A stretch of 24,936 nucleotides of DNA. It comes from UBA4742 sp037138595. Lineage in GTDB: Bacteria > Actinomycetota > Acidimicrobiia > Acidimicrobiales > Acidimicrobilacustridaceae. The stretch is taken from contig JBAXIB010000029.1 of assembly GCA_037138595.1 (NCBI GenBank), positions 1-24,936 of the forward strand, written 5' to 3'. Below, one piece after another: positions 15,626 through 22,410 of this stretch. The notes beneath the pieces are model-generated. The model was not told the DNA's origin and did not search any database. It saw only the letters and a program-made list of their open reading frames with translations. How positions within the stretch are numbered: the first letter of the stretch is position 1; each line of letters begins with the position of its first letter. A program made the position numbers and the translations under genes.

Positions 15626-16033
15626 CTACCGATCCTCAATGACAACAGCTTCCTCAGCAATTTGGCCATCGACGATTCGATAGCTGCGTAATTCTGGTTG
15701 CTCCCGCTTGAGCGAAACAATGACGTAATGCCACGTTGGATCAGGAGCTTGTGCGACATCGGTCGGAGACGGATATGGCTCAGTGTGCGTGTGGCTGTGA
15801 ACGACCCCGATTATCTCAAATCCCCGGTCTTCGGCATCACGATCTGCTCGCAAGTGCTCGACGGGATCAACGGTATAGACACGACTCGAAGCCGCCGCAT
15901 TTCGAGTGGCGTAAAACTGCTCGACCCTGCCATCAGCGGCGTGACCGCCCAAAAGCCCGCAGGCTTCATTTGGCAACCCGTCGTAGACGTGTCCCACGAT
16001 TTCGAGGTAGCTCTGATAATTGAGGTGAAGCAC
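15626..16033 (-). CDS. mec: JAMM/MPN+ metallopeptidase, Mec-like
   Basis: A 135-aa single-domain JAMM protease. All zinc-site elements are present: E23 (PNEACGLLGG) and HSH-x7-S-x2-D with H79, H81, S89 and D92. In M. tuberculosis Mec releases cysteine from the carrier adduct CysO-Cys made by CysM, and the immediate cysM neighbour supports that role. Start chosen at GTG 16033, where the domain begins; the frame remains open upstream but that stretch is basic, unlike the family, and overlaps smpB on the other strand. There is no SD; TAGCCT lies 8 nt upstream. The missing cysO gene leaves the substrate open. Confidence 0.85.
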   Translation of the reverse strand: MLHLNYQSYLEIVGHVYDGLPNEACGLLGGHAADGRVEQFYATRNAAASSRVYTVDPVEHLRADRDAEDRGFEIIGVVHSHTHTEPYPSPTDVAQAPDPTWHYVIVSLKREQPELRSYRIVDGQIAEEAVVIEDR

Positions 16034-16113
16034 GAGCGCTGAGGCTATCGGCCAACCGACCTCAACGATGGATCGGCCCGGTCGAGCACAGCGGCGGTAG
16101 CCTTTCCACTCCC

Positions 16114-16632
16114 ATGGCCGCATCCTCCAAGCCCACCGCACCTCGTGCGATCGCTACCAACCGCCAGGCGCGGCGCGACTACGAGATACTTGATACCTAT
16201 GAAGCGGGGATCATGCTGCAGGGCAGCGAGGTCAAGTCATTGCGTGAGGCCAATGTTCAACTCGCCGAGAGTTTCGCCCGGATCGAAAACAACGAAATTT
16301 GGTTGGTAAGCCTGCACGTCGCGCCTTACAGCCATTCGGGTCAATCGGACGGTCACTTAGCCGATCGGCAACGCAAGCTGCTGTTGCACCGAAATGAGAT
16401 TCGACGCATTAAAGCCCGTCTTGATCAAGAACGGCTCACCCTGGTGCCGCTCTCGCTGTATTTCAAAGATGGTCGAGCCAAGCTCGAACTAGGCATTGGC
16501 CGCGGGCGCCGCGAGTTCGACAAACGGCAAGTCATCGCGAAGCGCGACTCCGATCGTGATGCAGCCCGGGCGATGTCGAACGTTCGAACTGGTAAAGGTG
16601 AACGCTCAGGCCGTCAATCAAACGACGAATAA
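16114..16632 (+). CDS. smpB: SsrA-binding protein SmpB
   Basis: A 172-aa oligonucleotide-binding-fold protein that delivers tmRNA to stalled ribosomes. Family blocks are NRQARRDYEILDTYEAGI, LQGSEVKSLREANVQL, ENNEIWLVSLHVAPYS, RKLLLHRNEI and LVPLSLYFKDGRAKLELG. The C-terminal basic tail that enters the mRNA channel follows. Start ATG 16114; no SD is visible. It lies 81 nt upstream of ssrA on the same strand, so both parts of the rescue system are adjacent. The gap holds a short hairpin (CCGCC/GGCGG, 16669-16681). Confidence 0.96.
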   Translation: MAASSKPTAPRAIATNRQARRDYEILDTYEAGIMLQGSEVKSLREANVQLAESFARIENNEIWLVSLHVAPYSHSGQSDGHLADRQRKLLLHRNEIRRIKARLDQERLTLVPLSLYFKDGRAKLELGIGRGRREFDKRQVIAKRDSDRDAARAMSNVRTGKGERSGRQSNDE

Positions 16633-16713
16633 GACGATTGTCACACCCCACCCGCTACCATGGGCTTCCCGCCTCAGGCGGACACAACTTCATCGCAGTA
16701 TTGCAATGCACAC

Positions 16714-17094
16714 GGGGCTGATCGGTTTCGACGTTGAGCCTGGAAGTCACATCGTGCGACCGGAGTTGCTCAGACTCCTAAAACGGGGCACAAAAAGAAC
16801 CGCCGATGGCGAGTTCGCTCTCGCTGCCTAGTCCCTAGACAGTAGAGAGTCACAGCGACCAGCAATGGCACGCGGGGCCTGTTCGCTGCAGCCCGGCAAC
16901 AGAAGCAGTGAAGGACCGCAGGGAGAGACCGCTGACGACGAGAAAGACCGTTGACATCGGAGAAAGATCCGGCGGTGAGCGCAAGCTCATCCGACCCGGC
17001 GGCACGGCAGCCGTAGAGCCGTAATCCGGGAATGGTCGTATCACGGGTGGTAACCACTCAGCGGACGGGGGTTCGATTCCCCCCAGCTCCACCA
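16714..17094 (+). ncRNA. ssrA: tmRNA (transfer-messenger RNA)
   Basis: The tRNA-like ends pair: GGGGCTG (16714-16720) with CAGCTCC (17084-17090), followed by A and CCA (17092-17094). The 5' part reads GATCGGTTTCGACG, typical of the tmRNA D-arm region, and the 3' T-arm GGGGGTTCGATTCCCCC is intact. A short reading frame ending FALAA and a stop lies about 70 nt in, in the usual place. Length is 381 nt, normal for a one-piece tmRNA. It tags nascent chains on ribosomes lacking a stop codon for degradation and works with the adjacent SmpB. Its 3' end is a common integration target. Confidence 0.95.
16787..16831 (+). other. tmRNA proteolysis-tag reading frame
   Basis: From resume codon GGC 16787 the frame reads GTKRTADGEFALAA and stops at TAG 16829-16831. 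The TKR and FALAA parts resemble actinobacterial tags. The resume codon is inferred from that comparison; the end of the tag is certain. LAA is the ClpX recognition end in other bacteria. Confidence 0.8.
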
Positions 17095-17114
17095 CGAGGT
17101 GTTACATGAAATAG

Positions 17115-17152
17115 GGCCCCTTCTTGACAAGAAATACTGTCTAGGAGGGGCC
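17115..17152 (+). terminator. Hairpin downstream of ssrA, likely terminator
   Basis: GGCCCCT (17115-17121) pairs with AGGGGCC (17146-17152), and inside it GACA pairs with TGTC after an internal loop. It starts 20 nt after the tmRNA CCA end, the expected place for its terminator. The bases after it (TGATTCGTGTT) are only moderately T-rich. Confidence 0.6.
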
Positions 17153-17269
17153 TGATTCGTGTTGACACTATTCAGAACTCAAGAGGGTGTCCTTGCTCTG
17201 GAGTCTCAATCGGCGTCGAATGTCTCCGCTTAGGAACTTAAGTGCATTCCAGGGGCTGCATTAATGAAG

Positions 17270-17401
17270 ATGGCGAGCTCCTGCATCCGGGTTCGGATCG
17301 CCGACCATCCACTCGTGCATCCCGAATCTGGAGCGAGTCGCTCCCTGTCCTTCACCGACGTGCAACTTTGCAGGGTGCCCGATCTGGGCGAGACCGAGTG
17401 A
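17270..17401 (+). CDS. Possible 43-aa frame or gene fragment
   Basis: ATG 17270 opens a frame reading MASSCIRVRIADHPLVHP ... DVQLCRVPDLGETE. Its stop TGA overlaps GTG 17398 of the next fragment as GTGA, the arrangement seen at real gene junctions. Protein-like composition in the last 25 residues and the overlap argue that it is the tail of a former gene. No family recognised and no SD. Confidence 0.3.
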   Translation: MASSCIRVRIADHPLVHPESGASRSLSFTDVQLCRVPDLGETE

Positions 17402-17523
17402 CCGAACCACCTGTGACGTACCGTTCGGAGATGCGCATCGGCACCTGGAACTGTCGCCTCAACATCGACAGCAAACGCAGCGCGCTGGACTCGCTCGCGC
17501 TCGATCTCGCCGTCGTACCTGAA
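17398..17523 (+). pseudogene. N-terminal remnant of an endonuclease/exonuclease/phosphatase-family protein
   Basis: From GTG 17398 (or ATG 17431, with GGAG directly before it) the frame includes MRIGTWNCRLNIDSK and LALDLAVVPE. These are the first strand-Asn motif and the catalytic-Glu region of the EEP/exonuclease III superfamily. The family needs about 200 more residues with Asp, Asn and His catalytic positions; here similarity stops right after VVPE, where coding character switches to the +1 frame. It is therefore read as a truncated gene fused to unrelated sequence. The exact break is uncertain by a few bases. Confidence 0.5.
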
Positions 17524-17761
17524 ATACCTCGACCACCCCCTCTTCGAAGAGACCGTGATTCCTACCTACGTCCTCGAAGTCACAGAGAACGAGCTGAGCG
17601 CTATCGCCGATCCAGGTCGCCCCAACACCGCTCTCGACGAGCTTCGAAACAAGATCAACCAGGCGCCAGAAACCCCAACGCGAAAAACGCGACGGAAAAA
17701 CGCGAAAAGTACGAAACGGGACATAACCGATGCACCATCAGACCCCACGTCAGAGGCCTAA
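17519..17761 (+). pseudogene. C-terminal fragment of an unidentified protein
   Basis: In the frame +1 to the EEP remnant the sequence reads LKYLDHPLFEETVIPTYVL, then EVTENELSAIADPGRPN, ALDELRNKI and a basic, Thr/Lys-rich tail before TAA. Composition and helix pattern look genuinely protein-coding, but there is no start signal. It begins where the EEP similarity ends, so a deletion joined two genes. I do not recognise the family; a DNA-associated protein is possible from the neighbour and the basic tail. Confidence 0.35.
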
Positions 17762-17834
17762 AAGCCATTTCATGTAACTACTCACCACGGGGACCTACCA
17801 CTTCATGACCCCATGACGAGACGCTTTACGAGAG

Positions 17835-17860
17835 CGCCCCGGCCCGGCCCGGCCGGGGCG
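17835..17860. terminator. GC-rich hairpin, terminator-like
   Basis: CGCCCCGGCC (17835-17844) pairs perfectly with GGCCGGGGCG (17851-17860) around a 6-nt loop, followed by TTGT. It lies after the gene fragments and before the TetR promoter, so it may insulate the regulator. Confidence 0.6.
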
Positions 17861-17875
17861 TTGTCGCGTAGCGCC

Positions 17876-17906
17876 GGTGACGGCGTCACCCGTCGCTTGC
17901 GAAGCG
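17876..17906. other. Two adjacent palindromes upstream of the TetR promoter
   Basis: GGTGAC-GGC-GTCACC (17876-17890) and CGCTT-GCG-AAGCG (17894-17906) are perfect inverted repeats just before the -35 region. They may be regulator binding sites or stem-loops; neither resembles the 19-bp operator. Confidence 0.4.
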
Positions 17907-17913
17907 CAGCCAC

Positions 17914-17941
17914 TTGATTACCTACACTCTGTAGGTACAAT
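17914..17941 (+). promoter_or_regulatory. Promoter with embedded TetR operator
   Basis: TTGATT (17914-17919), 16 bp, TACAAT (17936-17941) form a good sigma-70-type promoter. The perfect palindrome TACCTACA-CTC-TGTAGGTA (17919-17937) fills the spacer and touches both boxes, so bound protein would block polymerase. ATG 17948 is 6 nt after the -10, meaning a leaderless transcript. Autorepression by the TetR protein is inferred. Confidence 0.75.
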
Positions 17942-17947
17942 GTGTTG

Positions 17948-18574
17948 ATGCCGACCGCACCCGCCCAACCTCGCCGTCGCGCCGCACGCACTTCACCGGC
18001 GGATCGTCGGCGCCAGTTGCTCGACACTGCTGAGGAGATCCTCGCATCCGACGGGACGGATGCGCTCCGCATGGACGCGCTCGCTCGGGCTGCCGGTGTC
18101 ACTCGACCAGTGGTCTACGCGCACTTCGGCGATCGCGACGCGCTCATCGTTGCACTCCTCGCACGGCATGCGGCACGGGTCCATGAACACGTGCGCTTGG
18201 CGACGTCGATCGACCAGGAGTTTGCACTCGTGCTCCAGTCCGCCACGCGCGCGTACCTCGAGGTCGCGACCGCCGCCGGCGTCACGATGCGGGCGCTGAC
18301 CACTGCCGAGCACCTCTCACCAGCGATCGAGGCTGAGCGCCGGTCGTACTGGGGTCAAGCGACGGATATGTGGGCTCTGCGGTACCGCAGTTACGCTCAC
18401 ATCGAACAACAAGACGCTCGTGCACTTGCAGCAGCCCACCTCGCAGCACTTTCGACGCTCGCCGGCCTCTGCGCTGCCGGCACATTGTCCGTGGCGCGCG
18501 CAACCCAGCTCCACGCCACGACGACGATCGCGGCGCTCGACGCATTGCGAGACAACACAGGGAATCCCCGATGA
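17948..18574 (+). CDS. TetR-family transcriptional regulator
   Basis: A 208-aa protein. An Arg-rich N-terminal arm (residues 9-22) precedes the TetR DNA-binding domain: RRQLLDTAEEILASDG (helix 1), then ALRMDALARAAGVTRPVVYAHF (36-60; helix 2, turn and recognition helix), split here for length into ALRMDALARAAG and VTRPVVYAHF. The C-terminal two thirds are Ala-rich helices with no conserved ligand pocket, as usual. Start ATG 17948 fits the leaderless promoter; GTG 17942 is in frame but lies before the expected transcript start. It overlaps the downstream esterase by four bases (ATGA), so regulator and enzyme are co-expressed and the ligand may be related to the esterase substrate. GC-rich third codon positions differ from most of the window. 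Confidence 0.93.
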   Translation: MPTAPAQPRRRAARTSPADRRRQLLDTAEEILASDGTDALRMDALARAAGVTRPVVYAHFGDRDALIVALLARHAARVHEHVRLATSIDQEFALVLQSATRAYLEVATAAGVTMRALTTAEHLSPAIEAERRSYWGQATDMWALRYRSYAHIEQQDARALAAAHLAALSTLAGLCAAGTLSVARATQLHATTTIAALDALRDNTGNPR

Positions 18575-19593
18575 TCCGAACAAGGGTGAGCCATGCTGCA
18601 TCGGCCATCACGGCAGCGCTGCTTCTCGCCATCATCGTCGCGTGCGGACCCCTGCCGGCTTCGATCGTGCCCTCCGACACGGGGTACCTGCCCTACAAGG
18701 ACACCAATCCCGCCACCAAAGCAACTGGCCAGGTGTCGAATGGCACGATCACGACACCCGATGGACGCACCCGTCACTTCAGGCTGTACGTACCAGCGTC
18801 ACTCCCTTCGCAGGCCCCCGTCCCGCTCCTCGTGGCGTTGCACGGCGGCATGGGGACCTCGACGCAGTTCGCAAAAAACTCCGGGTTCGACGCGCTCGCC
18901 GAGTCGAATCGCTTCATCGTCGTGTACCCAGATGGCATCGGGAATCTCGCAGATGGCAGCGGACTCCAAACCTGGAACGGCGGCTACTGCTGTGGACCCG
19001 CAGCGGCGAACAGCGTTGACGATGTGGGGTTCATCCGTGCGGTCATCAACCGCGTTCGAACTCAGTTCACCATCGATCCGGATCGCACCTACGCAGCCGG
19101 ACATTCGAACGGTGCGATCATGGCGTACCGGCTCGCTTGCGAACTCTCAGACCTGATCGTGGGCATCGGACTCCAAGCGGGAAGCCTCGGCGTGGACGCC
19201 TGCACCCCGAGCCGACCGGTCGCTGTCTTCCATCTCCACGGAACCGCTGACACGAACCATCCCATCGCCGGGGGCACCGGCACCGGCATCGCCGGCGTCG
19301 TGTTCCGACCGGCTCGTTCGGCGGTGGACGCGTTCGCAGGTGCAAACCGCTGCATCGGAATGCCGACGCTAACTATCGATCCAACCAACCCCGACGTCGT
19401 TGCCGCGACATGGACGCAGTGTGACGGCAGGACCGCGGTCAAGTACGTCGTTGTCAACGGAGCAACCCACGCGTGGATGGGACATCCGGCTGCCTCGCCA
19501 CTTGCGGCCGCGTACCTCGGCAAGCCCTACCCGAAGCTCGATGCCAGCCGTGCGATCTGGTCGTTCCTCGCCTCTCACGAGCGATCGCAGTAG
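18571..19593 (+). CDS. PHB-depolymerase/LpqC-like esterase, lipoprotein
   Basis: A 340-aa alpha/beta-hydrolase. The signal has lipobox IVAC with Cys25. Catalytic features are LHGGMG (90-95, oxyanion hole), nucleophile S179 in AAGHSNG, D228 in HGTADTNHP and H300 in NGATHAWMG, the order and spacing of the poly(3-hydroxybutyrate) depolymerase / feruloyl-esterase-like family. Cys pairs (140/141, 190, 211, 261, 284) suggest disulphides outside the cell. Start ATG 18571 overlaps the TetR stop. Likely substrates are polyesters or acylated polysaccharides; not determinable here. The gene shares the GC-rich style of its regulator. Confidence 0.9.
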   Translation: MIRTRVSHAASAITAALLLAIIVACGPLPASIVPSDTGYLPYKDTNPATKATGQVSNGTITTPDGRTRHFRLYVPASLPSQAPVPLLVALHGGMGTSTQFAKNSGFDALAESNRFIVVYPDGIGNLADGSGLQTWNGGYCCGPAAANSVDDVGFIRAVINRVRTQFTIDPDRTYAAGHSNGAIMAYRLACELSDLIVGIGLQAGSLGVDACTPSRPVAVFHLHGTADTNHPIAGGTGTGIAGVVFRPARSAVDAFAGANRCIGMPTLTIDPTNPDVVAATWTQCDGRTAVKYVVVNGATHAWMGHPAASPLAAAYLGKPYPKLDASRAIWSFLASHERSQ

Positions 19594-19595
19594 TT

Positions 19596-19895
19596 GGCCA
19601 CGGGCCTCCCATCAGCTATACCGTCGTCTACCGACCCGTCGGAAGCGACACCTGGGTGTCGGGCCCGGCCAGCGTGTCGGGGCGCACGGTCTTCATCCCG
19701 GGCCTCGACTGTGCAGTCGCCTATGAGTTCGGCGTGGTCGCCGTCGCCGGCGATGGCACCCCGAGCGCGGTCGCCGGCACGACAGTCGCAGCCCCAACCG
19801 CAGCGTGCCCGGGGCCCGAGCCGACCACCACCATCGCACCGGAACCGCCCGAGACCGTGCCGCCCGACGTCGTCCCGCCGGTCTTTACCGGCTGA
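19596..19895 (+). pseudogene. Headless fibronectin type III fragment
   Basis: Immediately after the esterase stop, in another frame, the sequence reads GPPISYTVVYRPVGSDTW, then SGRTVFIPGLDCAVAYEFG and VVAVAGDGTPSAV. These are strands C to G of an FN3 domain. A Thr/Pro/Glu linker ending PPVFTG and TGA follow. The domain's first strands, any signal peptide and a start codon are missing, so the fragment begins at a deletion joint within a few bases of the esterase stop. It was probably the C-terminus of an exported protein. An alternative is an FN3 domain once fused to the esterase and separated by frameshift. Confidence 0.6.
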
Positions 19896-20080
19896 GTCAA
19901 GCTCGACCGATAAGCAGCGCCCAGCCGAGGCGATTCGCCGCCGCAACTTGCCCATTTCGTCGGTTGGCGGGTTAATCGCTTCGCTATGGTTTTCCTCGCC
20001 AAACGATGATGCGGTCACCGCAAGATCTTCATTCAAGTGGTCGAGCCATCTAGCGGTGAGCTCACCAAAGAGGACGAACA

Positions 20081-20812
20081 ATGTGCAATATCAACGTGGT
20101 TCGCCGCCCGGTGACCGTGCGCGATGATTGGCATCCCATCGATTCTCACGATGGCGTCGACGCGGAGTTTCCACGAATGGCTGATCCAAAAACCAATGAG
20201 CAACTCCGAGTCCGCGGCATCCGCCTCGAATGGGCCACCGTGGGCTGGAATCTCATGGAAGTGTTCGTGACTATTTCTCTTGGGATAGCCGCACGGTCTA
20301 TTGCCCTCGTGGCATTTGGCCTTGACTCCATGGTCGAAATCTTCGCCTCGACGGTGGTCATTCGTAATCTCTCCGACGTACGACATGACCCGAACGATCA
20401 CCGTGTTCATCGATCGTTGCGTCTCATCTCGCTCGCGTTCTGGGTGCTCGCTGGATTTTTGCTCGTCGCGAGTATCCGAAGTCTGATTATCGCGAGCCAT
20501 CCTGATCATTCGCCATTCGGCATTTCGTACTTAGCGATAACCGCGGTGGTTATGTTTGGTTTGGCGAAACTGAAACGCACTACCGCCAACCAGATGGGCA
20601 GTGAGACGCTGAGCGCCGAAGCGTCGATGACCTTTCTTGACGGATGTCTGAGTTCAGGAATCCTGCTGGCACTTGTGCTGAACAGCGCGTTTTCGTGGTG
20701 GTGGGCCGATGCATGTGCCGCGATGGTTGTGGCCGGGTTCGCCGCCTACGAAGCAATCGGACATTGGCGTGAGTCAGCCCCCCATGACGACGCCGACCAT
20801 CGACCGACTTAG
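20081..20812 (+). CDS. CDF-type cation transporter
   Basis: A 243-aa membrane protein with about six hydrophobic segments. GLDSMVEIFAS (D82 and E86, second segment) and EASMTFLDGCLSS (E180, D187, fifth segment) match the membrane metal-site positions of cation diffusion facilitators; WWWADACAAM closes the last segment. Such proteins exchange Zn, Fe or other divalent metals for protons; the metal is not predictable, and the usual C-terminal cytoplasmic domain is absent. Start ATG 20081 has AGAGG 8 nt upstream; ATG 20177 has GGAG 9 nt upstream and would remove a 32-residue polar extension. The stop overlaps the convergent ABC permease by four bases. The 185 bases before it show no gene. Confidence 0.82.
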   Translation: MCNINVVRRPVTVRDDWHPIDSHDGVDAEFPRMADPKTNEQLRVRGIRLEWATVGWNLMEVFVTISLGIAARSIALVAFGLDSMVEIFASTVVIRNLSDVRHDPNDHRVHRSLRLISLAFWVLAGFLLVASIRSLIIASHPDHSPFGISYLAITAVVMFGLAKLKRTTANQMGSETLSAEASMTFLDGCLSSGILLALVLNSAFSWWWADACAAMVVAGFAAYEAIGHWRESAPHDDADHRPT

Positions 20813-22410
20813 CGGTTGGCCAAGTCGCGGCGAGCAAACAGCAAGGTTCCAAACATACACAACGCGATTCCGATTGCGCCGGTGATGAGCAAGGTTGAGG
20901 CATGGATCGACTGCGCCGGTGCCAAAGCCATCGGCGCGAACAATGAGACTCGGTCAAGCCACGCTGCACCGGTGACCAGCGAGGAAAGCAAGTCAAGAAG
21001 GACTGACCAGATCACCACGACATACACGATTGTCGCTGCGGAGCGCGGCGCAAACGCGAATACGACTGCGCCAATACCAAGCGCAACCAATGCCGTTGGC
21101 ACCACATTGAGGCCCGCGCCAAGTAGCGAACCAAACGACACCGGAACCCCTTGAGTCGAAGCACCAAACCAAGCTCCGACCCCCGACACCACTGCGGCGG
21201 CGACAATCGCGCACGCGCAGATCACAAGCCTTCCAACGAACCAGCCGGCGCGGGTTGTCGATCTGGATAACAGATGCTCAAGACGGCCCGAGGTCTCCTC
21301 TGCAGAGGCGGCACCCAGTTGTCCGGCCGGGATCAACGCCACGACGGCCGCGACCAACAAAAACGCGACACCGAAGAACTGATTGGCGAAAGTGCCTTGG
21401 ACGGCGAACCTATCGAGCACATTGTTCAGAGAAGCCGGAACCGAGGTAACCGTCATTTTCGAGATGATTCCGTAGACCACTGCGACCGCTGCCGCTCCCC
21501 CACACCAAGCCACCACCACCGGAAGCTCAAGACGCAACGAGAACCGAAACGATGATTGCAGTCCAAAGCGCCGCAATTGCTTGACGTCACTCGTCGCCAA
21601 CAAACCATCGCCGACATCGCGATGCTTCGCCCCGACGGTCGCTAGTGCAGCCAACGCTATCGCCACAACGAAACCGATTCCGATTGGCCACGGATCGTTC
21701 ATCGTCAACGGCTGCACGAGTTCCGTCCAACCAAACGGCGTAGTCCACAACATCCACTGCAGAGTTCCGCTCGAATCACCAATCATCCGAACGACATAAC
21801 TTCCAACGAATACCGCCATGGCAATGGTGGTCGCCATGCGTCGCGTTCCACCGATCTGGGAGGTCACTGCCGCGACACCCACAAAGACTGCGGGCAACAC
21901 GATCAAGCTCATCCCACATAGCAGCGACTCGCCGATGCCGAACCCGATGGAGCGACTGCGGCCGACCAGAGCAACGCCGAATGCGGTCACTACAAAAATG
22001 ACGCCGATCGCCGCGCCTAATGCGGCGATCGTGACCGCTGTGGCTCGGCTGGGACGAATAGCGCCGGCTAAAACGAGTTGCCAGCGGCCCGCGTCTTCTT
22101 CTCCTCGTAGCAGGCGGGTCGTGGCTAGCAGCGCCCAGAGCGATCCAATCACGGCGAGGAAAACAAAGCATTTGTAGACGGTGTAACCCCCAACGGTGCC
22201 AATGGCGGTGGTCGGTCCAAACAGAATTGCCAGACCGCGATCACCCGAGGCCAGTTGGGCAACTTGTTGCCGACTTTCCTCGGTCGGAAAAGTTGTGGAG
22301 TACGAAGATGCCGTCGCGGCGATGGTTCCAGCGAACACGACCGCGACAATCGATGCGCTCATTCGAATCTGTCGAAAGGCGTGTCCGGCCACGACAGTTC
22401 CGGAACTCAT
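20809..22410 (-). CDS. ABC transporter permease (antibiotic-exporter type)
   Basis: A 533-aa integral membrane protein with about 12 predicted segments arranged as two similar halves. Hydrophilic joins include TRLLRGEEDAGRWQLVLAG and SAEETSGRLEHLLSRSTTR; the repeated element (E)E-x-(D/S)-G-R-x(2)-L marks both halves of the large COG3559-like exporter permeases. Such permeases pair with a single ATPase to export antibiotics or lipids. Start ATG 22410 overlaps the ATPase stop as ATGA, so the two are one unit. The distal end converges on the cation transporter gene with a four-base overlap. Confidence 0.88.
   Translation of the reverse strand: MSSGTVVAGHAFRQIRMSASIVAVVFAGTIAATASSYSTTFPTEESRQQVAQLASGDRGLAILFGPTTAIGTVGGYTVYKCFVFLAVIGSLWALLATTRLLRGEEDAGRWQLVLAGAIRPSRATAVTIAALGAAIGVIFVVTAFGVALVGRSRSIGFGIGESLLCGMSLIVLPAVFVGVAAVTSQIGGTRRMATTIAMAVFVGSYVVRMIGDSSGTLQWMLWTTPFGWTELVQPLTMNDPWPIGIGFVVAIALAALATVGAKHRDVGDGLLATSDVKQLRRFGLQSSFRFSLRLELPVVVAWCGGAAAVAVVYGIISKMTVTSVPASLNNVLDRFAVQGTFANQFFGVAFLLVAAVVALIPAGQLGAASAEETSGRLEHLLSRSTTRAGWFVGRLVICACAIVAAAVVSGVGAWFGASTQGVPVSFGSLLGAGLNVVPTALVALGIGAVVFAFAPRSAATIVYVVVIWSVLLDLLSSLVTGAAWLDRVSLFAPMALAPAQSIHASTLLITGAIGIALCMFGTLLFARRDLANR

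Larger units (their letters stand above)
17101..17778. repeat. 12-bp inverted repeat pair bounding the fragment region
   Basis: GTTACATGAAAT (17101-17112) recurs in inverted orientation as ATTTCATGTAAC (17767-17778), with no mismatch. The pair encloses the three gene fragments. It could be terminal repeats of a decayed element, or chance. Confidence 0.4.
17095..17941. other. Degenerate region after ssrA with no intact gene
   Basis: About 850 bases without a convincing intact gene. It holds a hairpin next to ssrA, a 12-bp inverted repeat at 17101 and 17767, and three overlapping protein-like frames that look truncated. It also has a GC-rich terminator-like hairpin and a set of palindromes in front of the TetR promoter. 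Nothing recognisable is seen at 17153-17269 or 17779-17834. Mixed fragments in different frames suggest decay of inserted DNA. Confidence 0.6.

Noticed and set aside
17255..17268. 14-base match (GCTGCATTAATGAA) to a stretch found in common cloning vectors
   Set aside because: The identity does not continue on either side, so vector contamination is not supported; it is probably chance.
18370..18570. N-terminal extension of the esterase frame inside the TetR gene
   Set aside because: It is out of frame with the regulator and Arg-rich; the lipoprotein signal begins at 18571 exactly at the ATGA overlap.
19896..20080. Second copy of the ssrA 3' end as a right-hand attachment site
   Set aside because: I scanned for the T-arm and acceptor sequence and found no match.
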